Shown: one piece after another, positions 9,101 through 20,000 of the stretch | Layout of the letters: each line of letters begins with the position of its first letter | Position numbering within the stretch: the first letter of the stretch is position 1 | Origin: Anthopleura xanthogrammica | Taxonomy: Eukaryota; Cnidaria; Anthozoa; Actiniaria; Actiniidae | Assembly (NCBI GenBank): GCA_964019055.1 | Contig: OZ025207.1 | Coordinates: forward strand, 17,238,230-17,302,229 | DNA length: 64,000 bases | Direction of reading: 5' to 3' | Notes under the pieces: model-generated | The model's database searches: none | What the model was told of the DNA's origin: nothing | The model's input: the letters and a program-made list of their open reading frames with translations, nothing else | Position numbers and translations under genes: made by a program

Positions 9101-11343
9101 AGATCATCTACAGCGAAGTGTGCTTAAAGAAGCTGAAATGGGACGACGCAGTACCAGACGATGTCAAAAGAAGATGGAGGAAATGGCTTGAAAGCTTGAG
9201 AGAATGCCCAGTGATCATTGTACCTCGCAGCGTCGTAAGTACTTGCTTGATCAAGATGACATTGCATGGATTTGCAGATGCTAGTAAGCTAGCGGTTGCA
9301 GTAGCTGTCTATTTGTTGGCGTTCCATAATGATTCTTCAGTTCGTCAGAGTCTTCTTGTTGCCAAATCAAGAATTGCACCAAAGGACCAGACGATTCCTC
9401 GACTAGAGCTCATCGCAGCCCATACACTCAGCAGATTGATTAATCACGTGAAGCATGCCTTGCCAGACCAGTCCATTACAGAGTATCATGGATGGGTTGA
9501 CAGCACTACTGTACTCCACTGGATAGAAGGAAGGGGAACATGGTCTCAGTTTGTACACAACAGGACAAAAGACATCAAAGATAAAGAGTACATACAGTGG
9601 CATTACGTCCCATCAGAAGAGAATCCAAGCGACATAGGAAGTAGAGGAGCTGTGCCAAGTAAGCTTACACCGTTCTGGTTCGAGGGAACAACATGGATGA
9701 GGAATCCACACGATTGGCCAGACCAACCACACACGTGTGAGACTGAAGATGTCGTGAAGGAAGCTGTGTACAAGAAAGCTGAGAAGCAACTGTTGGCAAA
9801 AGATGAGAAGAAAGAGGAAGGCACATTCGACCTTCTTCTGCAGCGCTACTCATCTTATTGGAAGCTCTTAAGAGTTACAGCATTCATACAACGCTTTATC
9901 AACAACTGCAGAGGTGTCAAGCGAACCGGTGTACTAACTACTGAGGAAGTAAATGATGCTGAGAAGTTCTGGATCCGGAGAGCACAGTCGTCGCAGGAAC
10001 TAAAGTCAAATGTGGAGCTACGCAAAGATGCTGATGGAATATGGAGATGTGATGGAAGGATACCCAACTATCATCCCATCTTTCTTCCAAGGAAACACCA
10101 TTTGGCAGTTCTTATTATCAGGCAGAATCACGAGAAGACCTTGCATGGGGGAGTATCTACAATGTGTCGAGTACGAGAGACAATATGGGTACCAAAGCTT
10201 AGAGGACTGGTGAAGAAGGTGGTCCATGAATGCAATGTGTGTAAACGCTACAGAGTCTCAGCTCTGTCAGGAGCATGTACTTCCAAGTCTCAGCTACCAG
10301 AATGCAGATCAGAGCTGACAGAACCATTTGCTGTTACAGGCGTCGACTTTGCAGGACCAATCTATTACAAGACTAGGAAGAAAGCTACAAGTAAGGAGTA
10401 CGTTGCACTGTTCACCTGCACAAGCACTCGAGCGGTACACTTGAAGTTGTGCCCCGACTTGTCTGCATTGGAGTTTCAGCGAGTACTGAAGGAAGTTGTT
10501 GCCAGAAGAGGATGTCCAAGGACGATAATAAGTGACAATGGAAAGACATTTGTAGCTACAGGAAAGTGGATCAAAACACTGAAGAAGGATCAAAGTCTTG
10601 CGAACTACATGGCAGCCCTTGACATCAAGTGGAAATTCAGCTTAACTCGCGCCCCATGGTGGGGAGGTTTCTTTGAGCGCCTCATTGGCATCATGAAACG
10701 AACACTCTCAAAGGTGATTGGGAGAGGCCTACTTACCTTCCAAGAGCTTGACGAAGTTCTGATTGATACAGAGAACATGATGAACAACAGACCACTCACT
10801 TATCTTGGAGAAGAGTTTGAACAACCAGTGATAACTCCTAACACTTTGTTGAGAGGGAGACCCAACCCAGTCTTACAGGAAGACTTAGATAAGCTTCAGG
10901 AGGACAGTGATATCTACAAGCGTGTTAAACACATCCAGAAGACCAAAGCAGATCTGAGATTCATCAAAGAGTATATCCATGCGTTGGAAGAAAGACAACC
11001 TAAGCTTACAGAAGAAGTAGAGAAAGTACCCAAGACCGGAGCTGTAGTACTGTTGAAAGAAGACGTTAAGCACAAAGCACAATGGAAGCTTGGACGTGTT
11101 GTAAGCCAAGTTATTGGTAAAGACAAGAAGGTTCGAGGACTTAAAGTAAAGCTTGGCAACGGTTACCTCGTCGAACGCCCACTGCAGTTAGTGTGCCTGT
11201 TAGAAGTCGGAGGTGAAGACCCAAGCTGGAAGCCAACTCGTGAGATGATCAACACGACTAGAATTCAACCAAGCAGAAAGGCAAAGGATAATGCTGTCGA
11301 CAAGATTAAGCTGATTGCACAGCAAAAGAACATTGACATTTGA
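6136..11343 (+). CDS. BEL/Pao gag-pol polyprotein
   Basis: 1735 residues, no stops. The ATG lies in a good context (ACAAACATGGCG) 122 bases after the LTR. Domains in order: coiled, charged Gag (1-350); three cysteine-histidine knuckles (about 355-420, e.g. CYNCTRPGHSASNC); aspartic protease DSGAGSSYIS (465); reverse transcriptase with YVDD (877); RNase H beginning GFADAS (1045); integrase with an HHCC zinc region followed by the D, D, E triad at GVDFAGP (1402), SDNGK (1466) and FFERLIG (1514); then a C-terminal DUF5641-like segment (about 1635-1690). These carry out packaging, processing, cDNA synthesis and insertion of the element. All catalytic residues are present. No env-like ORF follows. 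Confidence 0.97.
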   Translation: MADKIMENYTKDLKKARFHVAELEEVLSSSDKQDLQMAYDKICDIYKGLDTASTLVKDAMLDGEKPLEEVKVWSQSSKAELMPVRELRNKLRDKLTDLERRELHQKEDDSYKKKLEFELEVMRKKSEEKMSTPQAVKLQKYTITPFKGDYKDWMRFWNQFEVEVDGSTISEISKFNYLLELVHSQPKEHILGLPHSPEGYKEAKKILEMTYGKDNQVHKALIKYLESLPAITNIHKIKEIHEFYTKLSRTVRTLATMKKLDGSQAFIYSIMDKLGPVREVMIQKDDDWEKWGLEEIVDHLRRYTDRNPLPTTHSDTHTTASKRFTGDQTTDVKKRERVMMASPPPQQSAFTPKSCVYCDSTHHGSKYCDKVLDIASRRETLKKKRLCYNCTRPGHSASNCKSRGCMKCNGKHHTSLCDKTSSTLTSYTESQPPKERFYSVLDVQTTLHATVIAKVNGIPARIMLDSGAGSSYISSNLLSNLSIKPARVERRVIEQMYGTVDKNVEIFKVEIESFNSQAAFSMDLQCINAEKPTLTHLPNPNVPELKSKYPHLHKLVFSDEDSTQDSLPVHVILGAADLLRIKTTTAPVLGQNPDTDPGAELTWLGWIVTGRSALPSVEADKSFFMKTSSEEFKQMCSQEVFGLSDSTNNQDLCHEDFQNQINRQDDGTYSTKLPWKPDHPEITEHKELALARLRSTTNKLQNMHKLEEYHNIMKEQLQAGILEPIPETPSGRVVHYVPHQPVVREEAESTKLRIVYDCSAKSKPEEPSLNDCLEVGPPLQPMIFDILLRNRTKNLCIAGDIQKAFLQIQVDPEDRDALRLLWYDNLQSKNIVTYRFTRVIFGSGPSPYILGATLNKHVSQYADSYPETVKELLSNTYVDDIQSGGDNKEQLLKFKRESTEIMKQGGFHLHKWHSNIPEVEDQSTNQKQYAKTKILGIAWNKIEDTIAVDFTACLQKSDEGSVTKRKMLSSINQVFDLLGLAAPVVITAKIIYSEVCLKKLKWDDAVPDDVKRRWRKWLESLRECPVIIVPRSVVSTCLIKMTLHGFADASKLAVAVAVYLLAFHNDSSVRQSLLVAKSRIAPKDQTIPRLELIAAHTLSRLINHVKHALPDQSITEYHGWVDSTTVLHWIEGRGTWSQFVHNRTKDIKDKEYIQWHYVPSEENPSDIGSRGAVPSKLTPFWFEGTTWMRNPHDWPDQPHTCETEDVVKEAVYKKAEKQLLAKDEKKEEGTFDLLLQRYSSYWKLLRVTAFIQRFINNCRGVKRTGVLTTEEVNDAEKFWIRRAQSSQELKSNVELRKDADGIWRCDGRIPNYHPIFLPRKHHLAVLIIRQNHEKTLHGGVSTMCRVRETIWVPKLRGLVKKVVHECNVCKRYRVSALSGACTSKSQLPECRSELTEPFAVTGVDFAGPIYYKTRKKATSKEYVALFTCTSTRAVHLKLCPDLSALEFQRVLKEVVARRGCPRTIISDNGKTFVATGKWIKTLKKDQSLANYMAALDIKWKFSLTRAPWWGGFFERLIGIMKRTLSKVIGRGLLTFQELDEVLIDTENMMNNRPLTYLGEEFEQPVITPNTLLRGRPNPVLQEDLDKLQEDSDIYKRVKHIQKTKADLRFIKEYIHALEERQPKLTEEVEKVPKTGAVVLLKEDVKHKAQWKLGRVVSQVIGKDKKVRGLKVKLGNGYLVERPLQLVCLLEVGGEDPSWKPTREMINTTRIQPSRKAKDNAVDKIKLIAQQKNIDI

Positions 11344-11388
11344 ACATTATGTGCAATGATAACATTTAACTGTTATGAACATTTAAAT

Positions 11389-11398
11389 GGGGGGAGGG
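11389..11398 (+). promoter_or_regulatory. Polypurine tract
   Basis: GGGGGGAGGG lies immediately before the 3' LTR, the expected site of plus-strand priming. Confidence 0.85.
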
Positions 11399-11549
11399 TG
11401 TCGTTGCTGTTTATCGGGATTCCTGTGGTAGCCTCGTTTTCATGTCACATCGGACCGCATGGTCAGTTTGTCACGTTCAAAATCGGTAGTTATTGTAAGT
11501 TTTGTACGATCAAAACAAGTGTAAAAGCAATAAACAAACGTTTACGACA
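11399..11549 (+). repeat. BEL 3' LTR
   Basis: Same length as the 5' LTR and, read base by base, the same sequence. Followed by TATT, the target duplication. Confidence 0.95.
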
Positions 11550-11551
11550 TA

Positions 11552-11848
11552 TTAGAAGCTGATGACGAAGAAAACGACATATATGCAGCGGAAACTGAAA
11601 CACAATGTTCTACCTTGTGTGCTGATGTAATGATGGCAGTACAGTTAAAACACCCAATTATTTGCCTGGACTTTAACATCTGTGAAATGGTTCAGAAGAA
11701 CAAGTTAACAAAACTACGAGTAGATGAGTTGAAAAACATTTGCATCGAGCTCGGAGACGATGTTGAAGACATCAACCAGCGAAGAAAAAAGCCTTATATT
11801 AAACGAATAACCAGTATTGTTAAAGATTGCTGTTCTTGTTCTACGTAA
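11552..11848 (+). pseudogene. SAP-like ORF split by the BEL insertion
   Basis: Removing the BEL and one TATT makes the frame continuous with the open frame just left of the BEL (from about 5790), which lies partly in the inverted-repeat arm. The protein is acidic at first (EADDEEND), then has a helix-turn-helix stretch KLTKLRVDELKNICIELG like the DNA-binding SAP motif, and ends about 25 residues later. It probably belonged to the long-inverted-repeat element. No start codon was identified, so an upstream exon is likely. Confidence 0.5.
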
Positions 11849-12282
11849 ACCTTGTGCTTGGATTTCCGAGTGACGTGACTCAACATTATGTATATTATGT
11901 ATAACTCTGGTATGATTGACAGTCAAGAGTCAATATCCAGAGGGCAATAAAGAAGTTTGATCGTAAAAATGCTCATATAAAATGCAAGTTAAATTGGAAG
12001 TTTTATTTTTGGAAATAAGCGGAGGAAAAAATTCGAACAAAATGGTCTGGAAACATAACTAAACTATATTAATTTATACGTCATAGGTTATAGGTTTTTA
12101 TTTTCCAAACACATACAATTTACAGTTGAAAAAGAAAAAGAAAGAAAAGTGGATAGTACAAGGTACATGATAAAACTAGTATAAAGCAACCTAGACCTTC
12201 TTCTAGATATAACAATGTAATATTTTACATGTCACTGTACAGTAAACAGTCGTCACTAGTAGAGATTTCTAACAACAAATAT

Positions 12283-12585
12283 CGTGAAAAATGGTAAATA
12301 AATTCAAATTTTATGTGACATTCATTAAGAGCCGCTTGTATTTGTACTCTTATTTATTTTCATGTTAATATAGTGCGTGCTACAGTGTACGACGACCGAC
12401 GAGAAAGACAACATGAATACTAATTAGGGCGGTTTGAAATCTACAAGTTGTTTATCAGAATGACATATCGCAAAAAGAATCGTATCAATAAAGTTCCAAA
12501 TTTTATTTGATATTCATTAAAAGCTGCTTGTATTTACAAGTACAGAACTTCTAATCATTTTCATATTAATATAGTACTGCAGTGT
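12283..12585. repeat. Diverged direct duplication (~190-bp spacing)
   Basis: Two blocks, about 12283-12390 and 12470-12585, share CATTCATTAA.AGC.GCTTGTATTT and TTTTCAT.TTAATATAGT in the same order. The rest of 11849-12801 shows nothing else I can name. Confidence 0.6.
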
Positions 12586-12801
12586 ACCCTAAAAATGCCA
12601 GTTGCGATATATATATATAATGCCCTTATTTGACTGACTACGCAGACTGCGGCAGCACTATTATTTTTCTTTAGTTTGACAAAATATTTCAACCAGTTCA
12701 CAATCAAATTGCTAGACGAATTAGAAATACTTTTTATGATATAAAGTAATATTTTCGAGCAATCCTGGAAACATTTTAGTCTCGAAAAACTATTTTTTGA
12801 C

Positions 12802-13427
12802 TCGCAACTTCGCAAATGAGGTTGGTTGTCGCTTTCAGTGTCAGTGGAACAAAACCCGAAATTTGTGAAAAGTAAAGGGCTCTTATTCGACTAAAATCAA
12901 AAAGAGCCCAGAACTTTTTTTCATAACTTTAAAGAACATCCTTTTGTGAACCTTCTGGTATAAATATCGAGAGTTTTGATGAAACACCTCGTATATTATT
13001 CTTCGCTCGAGTAAAGGGTAGTTTACTAGTTAATTTATCGCTGTACGCATATCGTCATTATAAAAGGTCTCCGTTCCTATCCAAAATAATTCATATATAA
13101 TGAAACTGCTATATCTTGGCCGTACTAGGCCCAATTGACCTAGATACAATGAATGAATGAATTTCTATTTTGTTTTAGCGAGTTTACGAGACACTCAAAA
13201 ATCGGCTAAATACCTAGTCGCGTGAGTCGGTTTGAGCCGAAATCAGGCTGGCATCGTCTTTGGTCGATATTTTTCAAAATAACGAATATTTCAACTAATC
13301 AACCCCGTTTCGTTTACCTACATACCCTACCCTATCAATGATCAAAATATAAGCCAACACGATATTTGGGCCGTGTCCGCGAATTTTTGAATTTTGTTTG
13401 ATTTTTACTGACATTCACTCTTAAGTG
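12802..13427. repeat. Right arm of the long inverted repeat
   Basis: Reverse complement of 4974-5824 without the MITE. Contains the uninterrupted MITE target. Confidence 0.85.
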
Positions 13428-13517
13428 TCATGATGTGTCAAGGTCCGTATTACTTAATATTCGGACTACTTCCCTATAATGGAAAATCCGGGGTCTGGAT
13501 TTTCCTATGATACATTA

Positions 13518-13804
13518 CAGCGCGACGCGCCTTACCGTGGCCACCCTGCCAAAGTTTCGTACAAGTACGATAAATCACTTCTTGCAAAGAATTTCCACAT
13601 GAAAAAGAATGCCTACGAAAGTATTAAGTGTTAGCAAAACTGGTTTTAGAAATAGAGATTTTTAAGCAAGTTCTTGCTCCGAAGTTCAAATATTTGCGGT
13701 AACAACAAAGCAAGTTAACATGCAAATTTACAGATTCTCGCTTTCTGATTGGCTAACTTGTAAAAAAAGTTTGTTTGGTGGCTACGGTAAGGCACGTCGC
13801 GCTG
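13518..13804. mobile_element. 287-bp MITE with TA target duplication
   Basis: Inverted termini of 28 bp with two mismatches begin CAGCGCGACG and are flanked by TA at 13516-13517 and 13805-13806. No ORF. Tc1/mariner-type target choice. Confidence 0.8.
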
Positions 13805-13814
13805 TAAGTGTACG

Positions 13815-14060
13815 GATCGTATTTCAAATGATTTCCTTTGATACGTTAAATATTCGAATCGTATTTCTGAGGATTTTTTTGATACGTTAAATGAACGTTT
13901 CGTATTTCTAAGGATTTTCTTTGATACTTCAAATATTCAAATCGTATTTCTAAGGATTCTTTTTTAAACGTTAGATTAACGATTCGTATTTTTAAGGATT
14001 TTCTTTAATACTTCAAATATTCAAATCGTAATTTTGAGGATTCTCTTTGATATTTTCAGT
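13815..14060. repeat. 42-bp minisatellite, six copies
   Basis: The anchor TCGTATTTC (last copy TCGTAATTT) recurs at 13817, 13859, 13900, 13942, 13984 and 14026, a spacing of 41-42 bp, each followed by AAGGATTTTCTTTGATAC-like sequence. Confidence 0.85.
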
Positions 14061-14473
14061 ATTCGACTGGTGTTTTATCCGTCTTTTCACTAAAAAAAAC
14101 ACATTCCTATTATACTGAAAGTGCCAGTCATATGTTATCCCAATCTTAAAATTCCCCAGAAATTTCAAAAATAACAAGTTTCATTTCCCAATATTTGGCC
14201 ATTTCCGAACATAATATTTTTTAGCTTGCCCTTACTCTACCTGATACAAATTCATATATACTTATACTGAATCACTTATTAGTCTAAAAAATTGAAGTTT
14301 TACACAACAGATAATAAGACTGAACTAGAACAATATCAAATATAAAGTAAGAGTTACAACAACAGGAACGTCTTAAACTTCATGATCAGTTCACTTAATT
14401 TTTGAAAAATTATACGTCCTACATTTTTTGTTGTCTGATAAAAGATTTTGTAAACAATAAAGGTTAGAATAAT

Positions 14474-14753
14474 TTAAAGTCTTCGTTTCCTTTTGCCGGC
14501 CTTTCGCCTCCTTGGTAAAGGTATTTCGTATTCATCATCATCGTCTTTCTCGGCATTAGGGCTAGTATCACTGTTTGATGGTGAGCTGTACCGTGTAGGT
14601 AAAGGCGGTTCTATCGCGGGGTCTTCTGGTTCTGATTTGTTTCGTCCTTCTTCTTCTGGTTCTGCCTCGTTTTCAGCATTCACTGCCCATGAAGGGGCAT
14701 TTGATGGAGGGGGCCTTGTTGAGGGACGAGCGCTCATGCATCCAAACGTCTTT
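14474..14753 (-). CDS. Candidate terminal exon, charged low-complexity protein
   Basis: An open frame that could begin at a splice acceptor (GTTTCAG, AG at 14755-14754) and runs to a stop at 14474. The product is proline-rich, then acidic, and ends in a strongly basic run (PRRRKAGKRKRRL) that could act as a nuclear localisation signal. No known domain. A possible upstream donor with GTACGT exists at 15722, but the phases do not match. It may be a real 3' exon or chance. Confidence 0.3.
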
Positions 14754-14760
14754 CTGAAAC

Positions 14761-15925
14761 AAAAACCATGAAAATGCTTCATTAAAGAGTTCATTAAAAT
14801 CGTGTTTACATTTGCGTAAATACCTCCTAACTGATGAATTTTCTATTCAGTGAGAGCATCAATCACTAATTCTTTGTAAGTTCTATACATTACCCAGATA
14901 AAAACCAAATCGTTGAAAGGTATCATGGCATAACATTTTGACAAGAATCTTCCTTTTTCGAAAGAAAGGTCTTTATAACAAAAAAGGGACATGTGTTTAG
15001 TTTACTAAATTTTTTTCCCCGATTGTTTTGTTTAAAGTAACTGACAGCAAATTATTTTTTCGTGTGGTTTACTGTAATAATTCTATCTGTGTTCATTCTG
15101 GAAGAAATGTGTCACTGGTAATTACTCATAAGTAAACAGCCGAGATGCCACACGAAAACAATAGTTGCCTTCATAGCAACCAGATTTTAAAAAAATCACT
15201 AAATTTGAATACCTCGTTCTCCTGCAATCGAATTTTTTTCTTTCATTAGCAAGATACGAAGGATATTCTGTAAGAGAGTATAAAAGAATTGTAGATCCAG
15301 ATTCAAAAATCGATTAGAACATAACCAAACGCTAAACCAGAATTCTGAGATACTGTTTTGTAGATTGACATAAGTAGAGTCAGATGATCGAGAAGAAAAT
15401 TTAATCTATTTAGCAAATAACAAGGGAAAACGAACTCTCGATAAGCAAGCAGTATCTAATTCAAATAAAAATCAAATCTCAAATCCCACATTTATTAGAC
15501 TTACACTTATTAGAAAATATACAGTTGTTGGGAAAATTTCAAAAACTGTATACAAACCACGCGGCTTTTGCTGAAACAATCAGCCTGTGTTCCCTATAAT
15601 CATTTTGATCACAAAGTCTGTCATGTGGGATCCTTATATTACACCACGTTTACTGACAATGATCAGCACTACAATCTACCACAATCCTGTCTTGTTTCAA
15701 ACCATCGATTTAAAAACGTACCTTCAGTTCTATAATGTCCAGCATTAGAGTCGTCTTTGGTATAATCTTCTTCTCTCAATTCGACGGTTTCTTCTCTGCG
15801 CTTTGCCACTTAGAATCCCGTCATTTTGGTGATCGTCTCCTCTTGTCTTTTGACGGGTATTAACTGACCATTGCAAGCATGTCAAACAGTCGGCCGCCAA
15901 TTTCAGCTTACCAAACATCTACTGA
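14761..15925. other. No clear gene
   Basis: Mostly low-complexity AT-rich DNA. A short minus-strand open stretch ending at a GTACGT donor (15722) has no start codon and was not promoted to a gene. Confidence 0.4.
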
Positions 15926-16090
15926 ATGTTGTCTTTGCTATCCTGCCGTACGATTTCCACAGCCGAACCGCCGTTGCTGGAACGATTTCTAGCATTAGAC
16001 AGATTAGACTCGGCAGCAGTATCGCTTGAAGAAGACGAGTTACAAAGACGACCCAGCACCAAAAGGCATGATGACCGAACATATATTTAA
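15926..16090 (+). CDS. Small unidentified ORF (54 codons)
   Basis: ATG to TAA with balanced, non-repetitive composition and an acidic centre (SLEEDELQRR). It lies just upstream of the TTAA element at 16116. No recognisable domain and no conservation test available. Confidence 0.2.
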   Translation: MLSLLSCRTISTAEPPLLERFLALDRLDSAAVSLEEDELQRRPSTKRHDDRTYI

Positions 16091-16115
16091 ACTTAATTGC
16101 GAGTAAAAACTTTAA

Positions 16116-16706
16116 AGTGCTAGTCTTACGAGAATGACACTATCCCTGAAGAATATATCTTATAAAAGTAGACATGCTATATAGTTCATTGTCAAAATTT
16201 TATTTTGATACGAGACCGGGAAGATGTTGTATTTAGCCTTTAAAGTTCGGCATTTTCGGTCCGCCATTAAACGAATGCGTTCCGGTGAGGTTGGTAACAA
16301 TTCAACGGAAGTGACGTCATACGCGCAACGATTAAAATTTCGCGACAAATACTAGATACTCTGGTCTTGCTATCACATCAACACTAACTGCATGTTTTAC
16401 CAGTTTCGACTAAAAACCTGAAGTTTTAAACACAATTACAATTAAAGTATGGAGAGCATGGAGAGCAAAGTCAGAAGTGCGCATATGACATCACGAATAA
16501 ATTAAATACAGCCCCGCTGACCAAGCTAATCGCTGTGACCGAACAATGGCGGACTAACTTTTTAGCGATTTTAAGAACTAAATTCATTCCCTTAATTTTT
16601 TTTTTTCGATCCGACTTTTGTTAATTCGAAACTATACGACCTATTTGTTGATAATAATCACAGAAAAGTGATGATTTTACAGTGTCATTCTCGTAAGACT
16701 AGCACT
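16116..16706. mobile_element. 591-bp TTAA-flanked inverted-repeat element
   Basis: Perfect 26-bp inverted ends (16116-16141 and 16681-16706, starting AGTGCTAGTCTTACG) are flanked by TTAA on both sides (16112-16115, 16707-16710). TTAA duplications are made by piggyBac and Kolobok elements. The 62-codon minus-strand frame inside shows no transposase motif, so this is a non-autonomous copy. Confidence 0.85.
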
Positions 16707-17021
16707 TTAACAATTAAGCGTGAAAGAGAAAGAGCGTGAAATAAACCATATCTGCAGTAAACCGTGTTACATTAATCGATTGAATACTAGCTGCTTTGTG
16801 GTCACTAACAGTATAAAAGAGGTCGATTAGTAGCAGATCAGAATAATTTTCTCAAAAAAGCCCGCGCATTTCAGTTAGATAACTCTTGTCCAATGAAATA
16901 ACAGTAAGTGAAATATCATTGGATGATGGACAATAGAGCCTCGTTTTGAAACTGACCTTTGTACACGCGACACGGTCATCTGATCCGAAAGTTTGGATTA
17001 CCAAACATTTACCATGCAAAC

Positions 17022-17063
17022 ATTAAACCTGGTTATTAAACCTGGTTATTAAACCTGGTTTAA
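17022..17063. repeat. Short tandem repeat, 15 bp x ~3
   Basis: ATTAAACCTGGTT repeats three times with a 15-bp period. Confidence 0.8.
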
Positions 17064-20000
17064 TACAATAAAGTGTTCAGTAAGGAATTACTTATATATG
17101 TTAAGAAATATGTATATTTATCTCTTTGTCATTCGGCTCGTTCTTCTCGTAAATCAGACTCTAAAACAATTGATGTCGCCTTCTTCGTGTTTGTATCTAT
17201 CATTGCCATGTTCATTCCTATCTGTCACATCACGTAGTTTCACTGTACGTGAGCACGGACATTAAAACCACGTGATATAGAGTAAGGCTAACACTCGCAA
17301 CCGGGTCTGTATATGCCATCTGACTCAAGTATATACATATTTAATAACATAAACACAATTAGTGTAGTACATACATCTCTATGATTTCATAGTTATTTAT
17401 ATAATTAGTGAGTGATCTGACTGTTGTTCGCCTTCAATAACTAAGTATATATCACGAAGAGCCTGGGCCGTGATACTTATTGTTAATAAATAGGACAAAC
17501 AAAATAATCTAAACAAGTATAAAACAATCAGAGAAGATGTCTAAAAGTAGTTTTAAGATTTATTTGACTACCTTTACTCGAGAATCCGAGACATGAAACC
17601 CCACAGTACTCCATACTTGGAATATACACTAGAATACGGTACATGATATTCGTTGATACTATACAACATAGGTGTTCGGTAGTTGATACTATATGACACG
17701 GCATCCACATGAGTATACGGTGCTCGATACTTCCTAATACCTCGCGTTTCCGTATACTCAAAGTTCTATACCAGGATACGTTGAATATCATGGAATATAC
17801 GATACCCGTAATTCCCATGATTTCCTCTATTTCACGCAGTGTTAATCGCTAACAAATGAATAGATTGAGCAAAAGATCCTGCACAATATTACATCGCAGA
17901 GTTGGGAAGATGGCTCGAAAGCCATAGACAGAAAAAGAGCGGAAAGAAATTGGAACTGATGGACAGATTTCATGGTTGTATTAATATTAAGACAGGGTTG
18001 ATCCAAGCATCAATGGTGGAAAATGGTATCAATCAAAAAGCAAAGCAGGATTCAAGGAACAACGTCCAAGGAGATAAACATGCATGGCATGCATACAAAG
18101 AATGAAAAATCTTAATTGGATAAGCAAAAAAAAATCCTTTGTCCTGATTGGTCAGAAATAGAAAACTGCTTAAACTACCAAGTAAAAATAATTTTTACCG
18201 CCATTTTATAATTTATTCTTGGTCCCAGTCCTATTTCCTTTGTCTTTGCCAAATTTGGACTTGTTCCTAAGTGGGGGAATGGTACTTTAGCAATGAGGGA
18301 TATCGAATAACGAAGAAGACGCCATCTTGATTTGACAAGTTTCATGTAGAGACAATATTACAAGACTATCCATTGTTTTAAATAGATTTAAATAGATTTT
18401 AAATAGAAAAAAGCTTCACATCATTTTATAATTTTCATTAGTTTTAGTTTTCTAACGCTGTAATGCTTCACAAGGTTTCTTGTTCATGATTCTCCGCGTT
18501 ATTAGGAAGGGACAAATGTGACCAAATGAAGACCAGTTGCGAGATAGAACTCTCGTTAATACGACCAAGTATATTGTCAAATTGCAAAGGAATCACCTAA
18601 ATGTTTCCATTCTTTAAATTATCAGCATGCCCAATGCTTGGGGATGATTTTATATTTCGTGGAAAAGGTCAATTAATAGGGGAACTGGCAGTCAGGATAT
18701 CTCAAACAACCAGAACCTTTTTATTTTAGGTCAGCCGGCCGTCTTGCGTCATCTTTCGTGTAGTATTTAGAAATTCAACTATAGCCTATGTGACTGTTGG
18801 GCTGGAAACTGGGGTGGTTATCAGAGTACATCAACAAAACATTACTCAATCAAAGGGGCCAATGAAGTCAAATTGAAACTGTGGAGGAAGAATTAATATC
18901 CCTTGCTAATTTACCGTACATTTGAGGATGAATTTGAAAGGCTAACCTGACTTTAGAAATAATTATAAGTCTTATATTAAACGGCGTTTGTACAATACTA
19001 GTGATTTGTTCATGCATATCTAATAAATATGGTTTTATGTTAAAAGGAATAACAAAGAACGTTTCAGCAATGCGTGTCAGATTACTTATAATTCACTCAA
19101 TTTGACAGGGTCTCACGACGTAAACGCTTTTTTCGCAGGGTTCCCCAAATACAAATCAATCGAAATAATTTTCTATAAAGCTAGTTTTCATCTTTACAGA
19201 TGGATTGCTTATAAAAAATATCTTCTTGAAAACAAACTTTATATTTTGTAATTTAGTTTCAGAATTCAAATGTGGCGCTTTTTTTGTAATGAGCCAATGA
19301 GAAGTGCAAAAACTAATTTAAGAAATGTGACCAACGGTCATTTGTGCATTAGGGGGCGTGAATCTGCCTAGTTCTTACGCAGATCATTACTTAAATGGAA
19401 ATTCTGTAACTGGATTTCTAATAATTCCTAGTCACCAAAATTGATACAAACTAGAGACATGAAGTATGGCATTGAAGAGGAAGTAAAATCAAGAGAAGCT
19501 TACATGCACTCAAGCAACAGGAAATATAGAAAGAGAAACGGGATTATATATGAACAAAAAACGCCTTTTCTTGCAGTCCAGATGGTATCTTTATATATAT
19601 TGATGCAAAAATTGGAATTATAGAGATTAAATATTTAAAAATTTTAAGAAAAAAATCAGTTGAATATTTTGTAAAGCAAAACCAAGATGGACTACTTTCC
19701 AGCAAATTCTCAGCCAACAATACTTCACCATCAGTGATGGTCAACTAAAGCTTTGTGAGAGCCACTGTTGTACCACTTGAGGCATAATTTGACAGCATTT
19801 TGGTACAAAGTGCTCGCAGCAGAGATCTTTGAAATGAGAGTTCCTAGAAATCTTTCTCCATTTGTGTTATAAGGAACAATTTTTAACTTCTCAAGTGCAT
19901 TTAGTCTGGGAGAAATGATATTTTGTTACATGTGTAAATTTTCATATCTCTAAGCATTATACCAAGTCTCCATCTTTGCAAATTCTGAGCCTGGCAGAGA

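Larger units (their letters stand above)
5863..11549 (+). mobile_element. Complete BEL/Pao LTR retrotransposon
   Basis: A 5687-bp element: LTR, primer-binding site, one 1735-codon gag-pol frame, polypurine tract, LTR. The two 151-bp LTRs look identical by eye and start TGTCGT, end ACGACA. TATT at 5859-5862 and 11550-11553 is a 4-bp target duplication. Identical LTRs plus an unbroken ORF indicate a very recent insertion and possible activity. Gag-pol order with a C-terminal DUF5641-like domain after the integrase places it in BEL/Pao. Confidence 0.97.
4974..13427. mobile_element. DNA element with ~626-bp terminal inverted repeats, carrying a BEL insertion
   Basis: The sequence 4974-5824 (minus a 224-bp insertion) is the reverse complement of 12802-13427 over about 626 bp. 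Both tips read CACTT(T)AAGAGTGAATGTCAG. Between the arms lie a SAP-like ORF (11552-11848), a diverged direct repeat and the BEL retrotransposon. Without the BEL and the MITE the element would be about 2.5 kb. The CACTT tips and a possible 2-bp TC duplication (4972-4973 and 13428-13429) are compatible with a CACTA-like element, but no transposase is visible and the assignment is open. Confidence 0.75.

Noticed and set aside
17528..17818. 96-codon minus-strand frame
   Set aside because: Built on imperfect GATAC-type repeats without a domain or splice sites.
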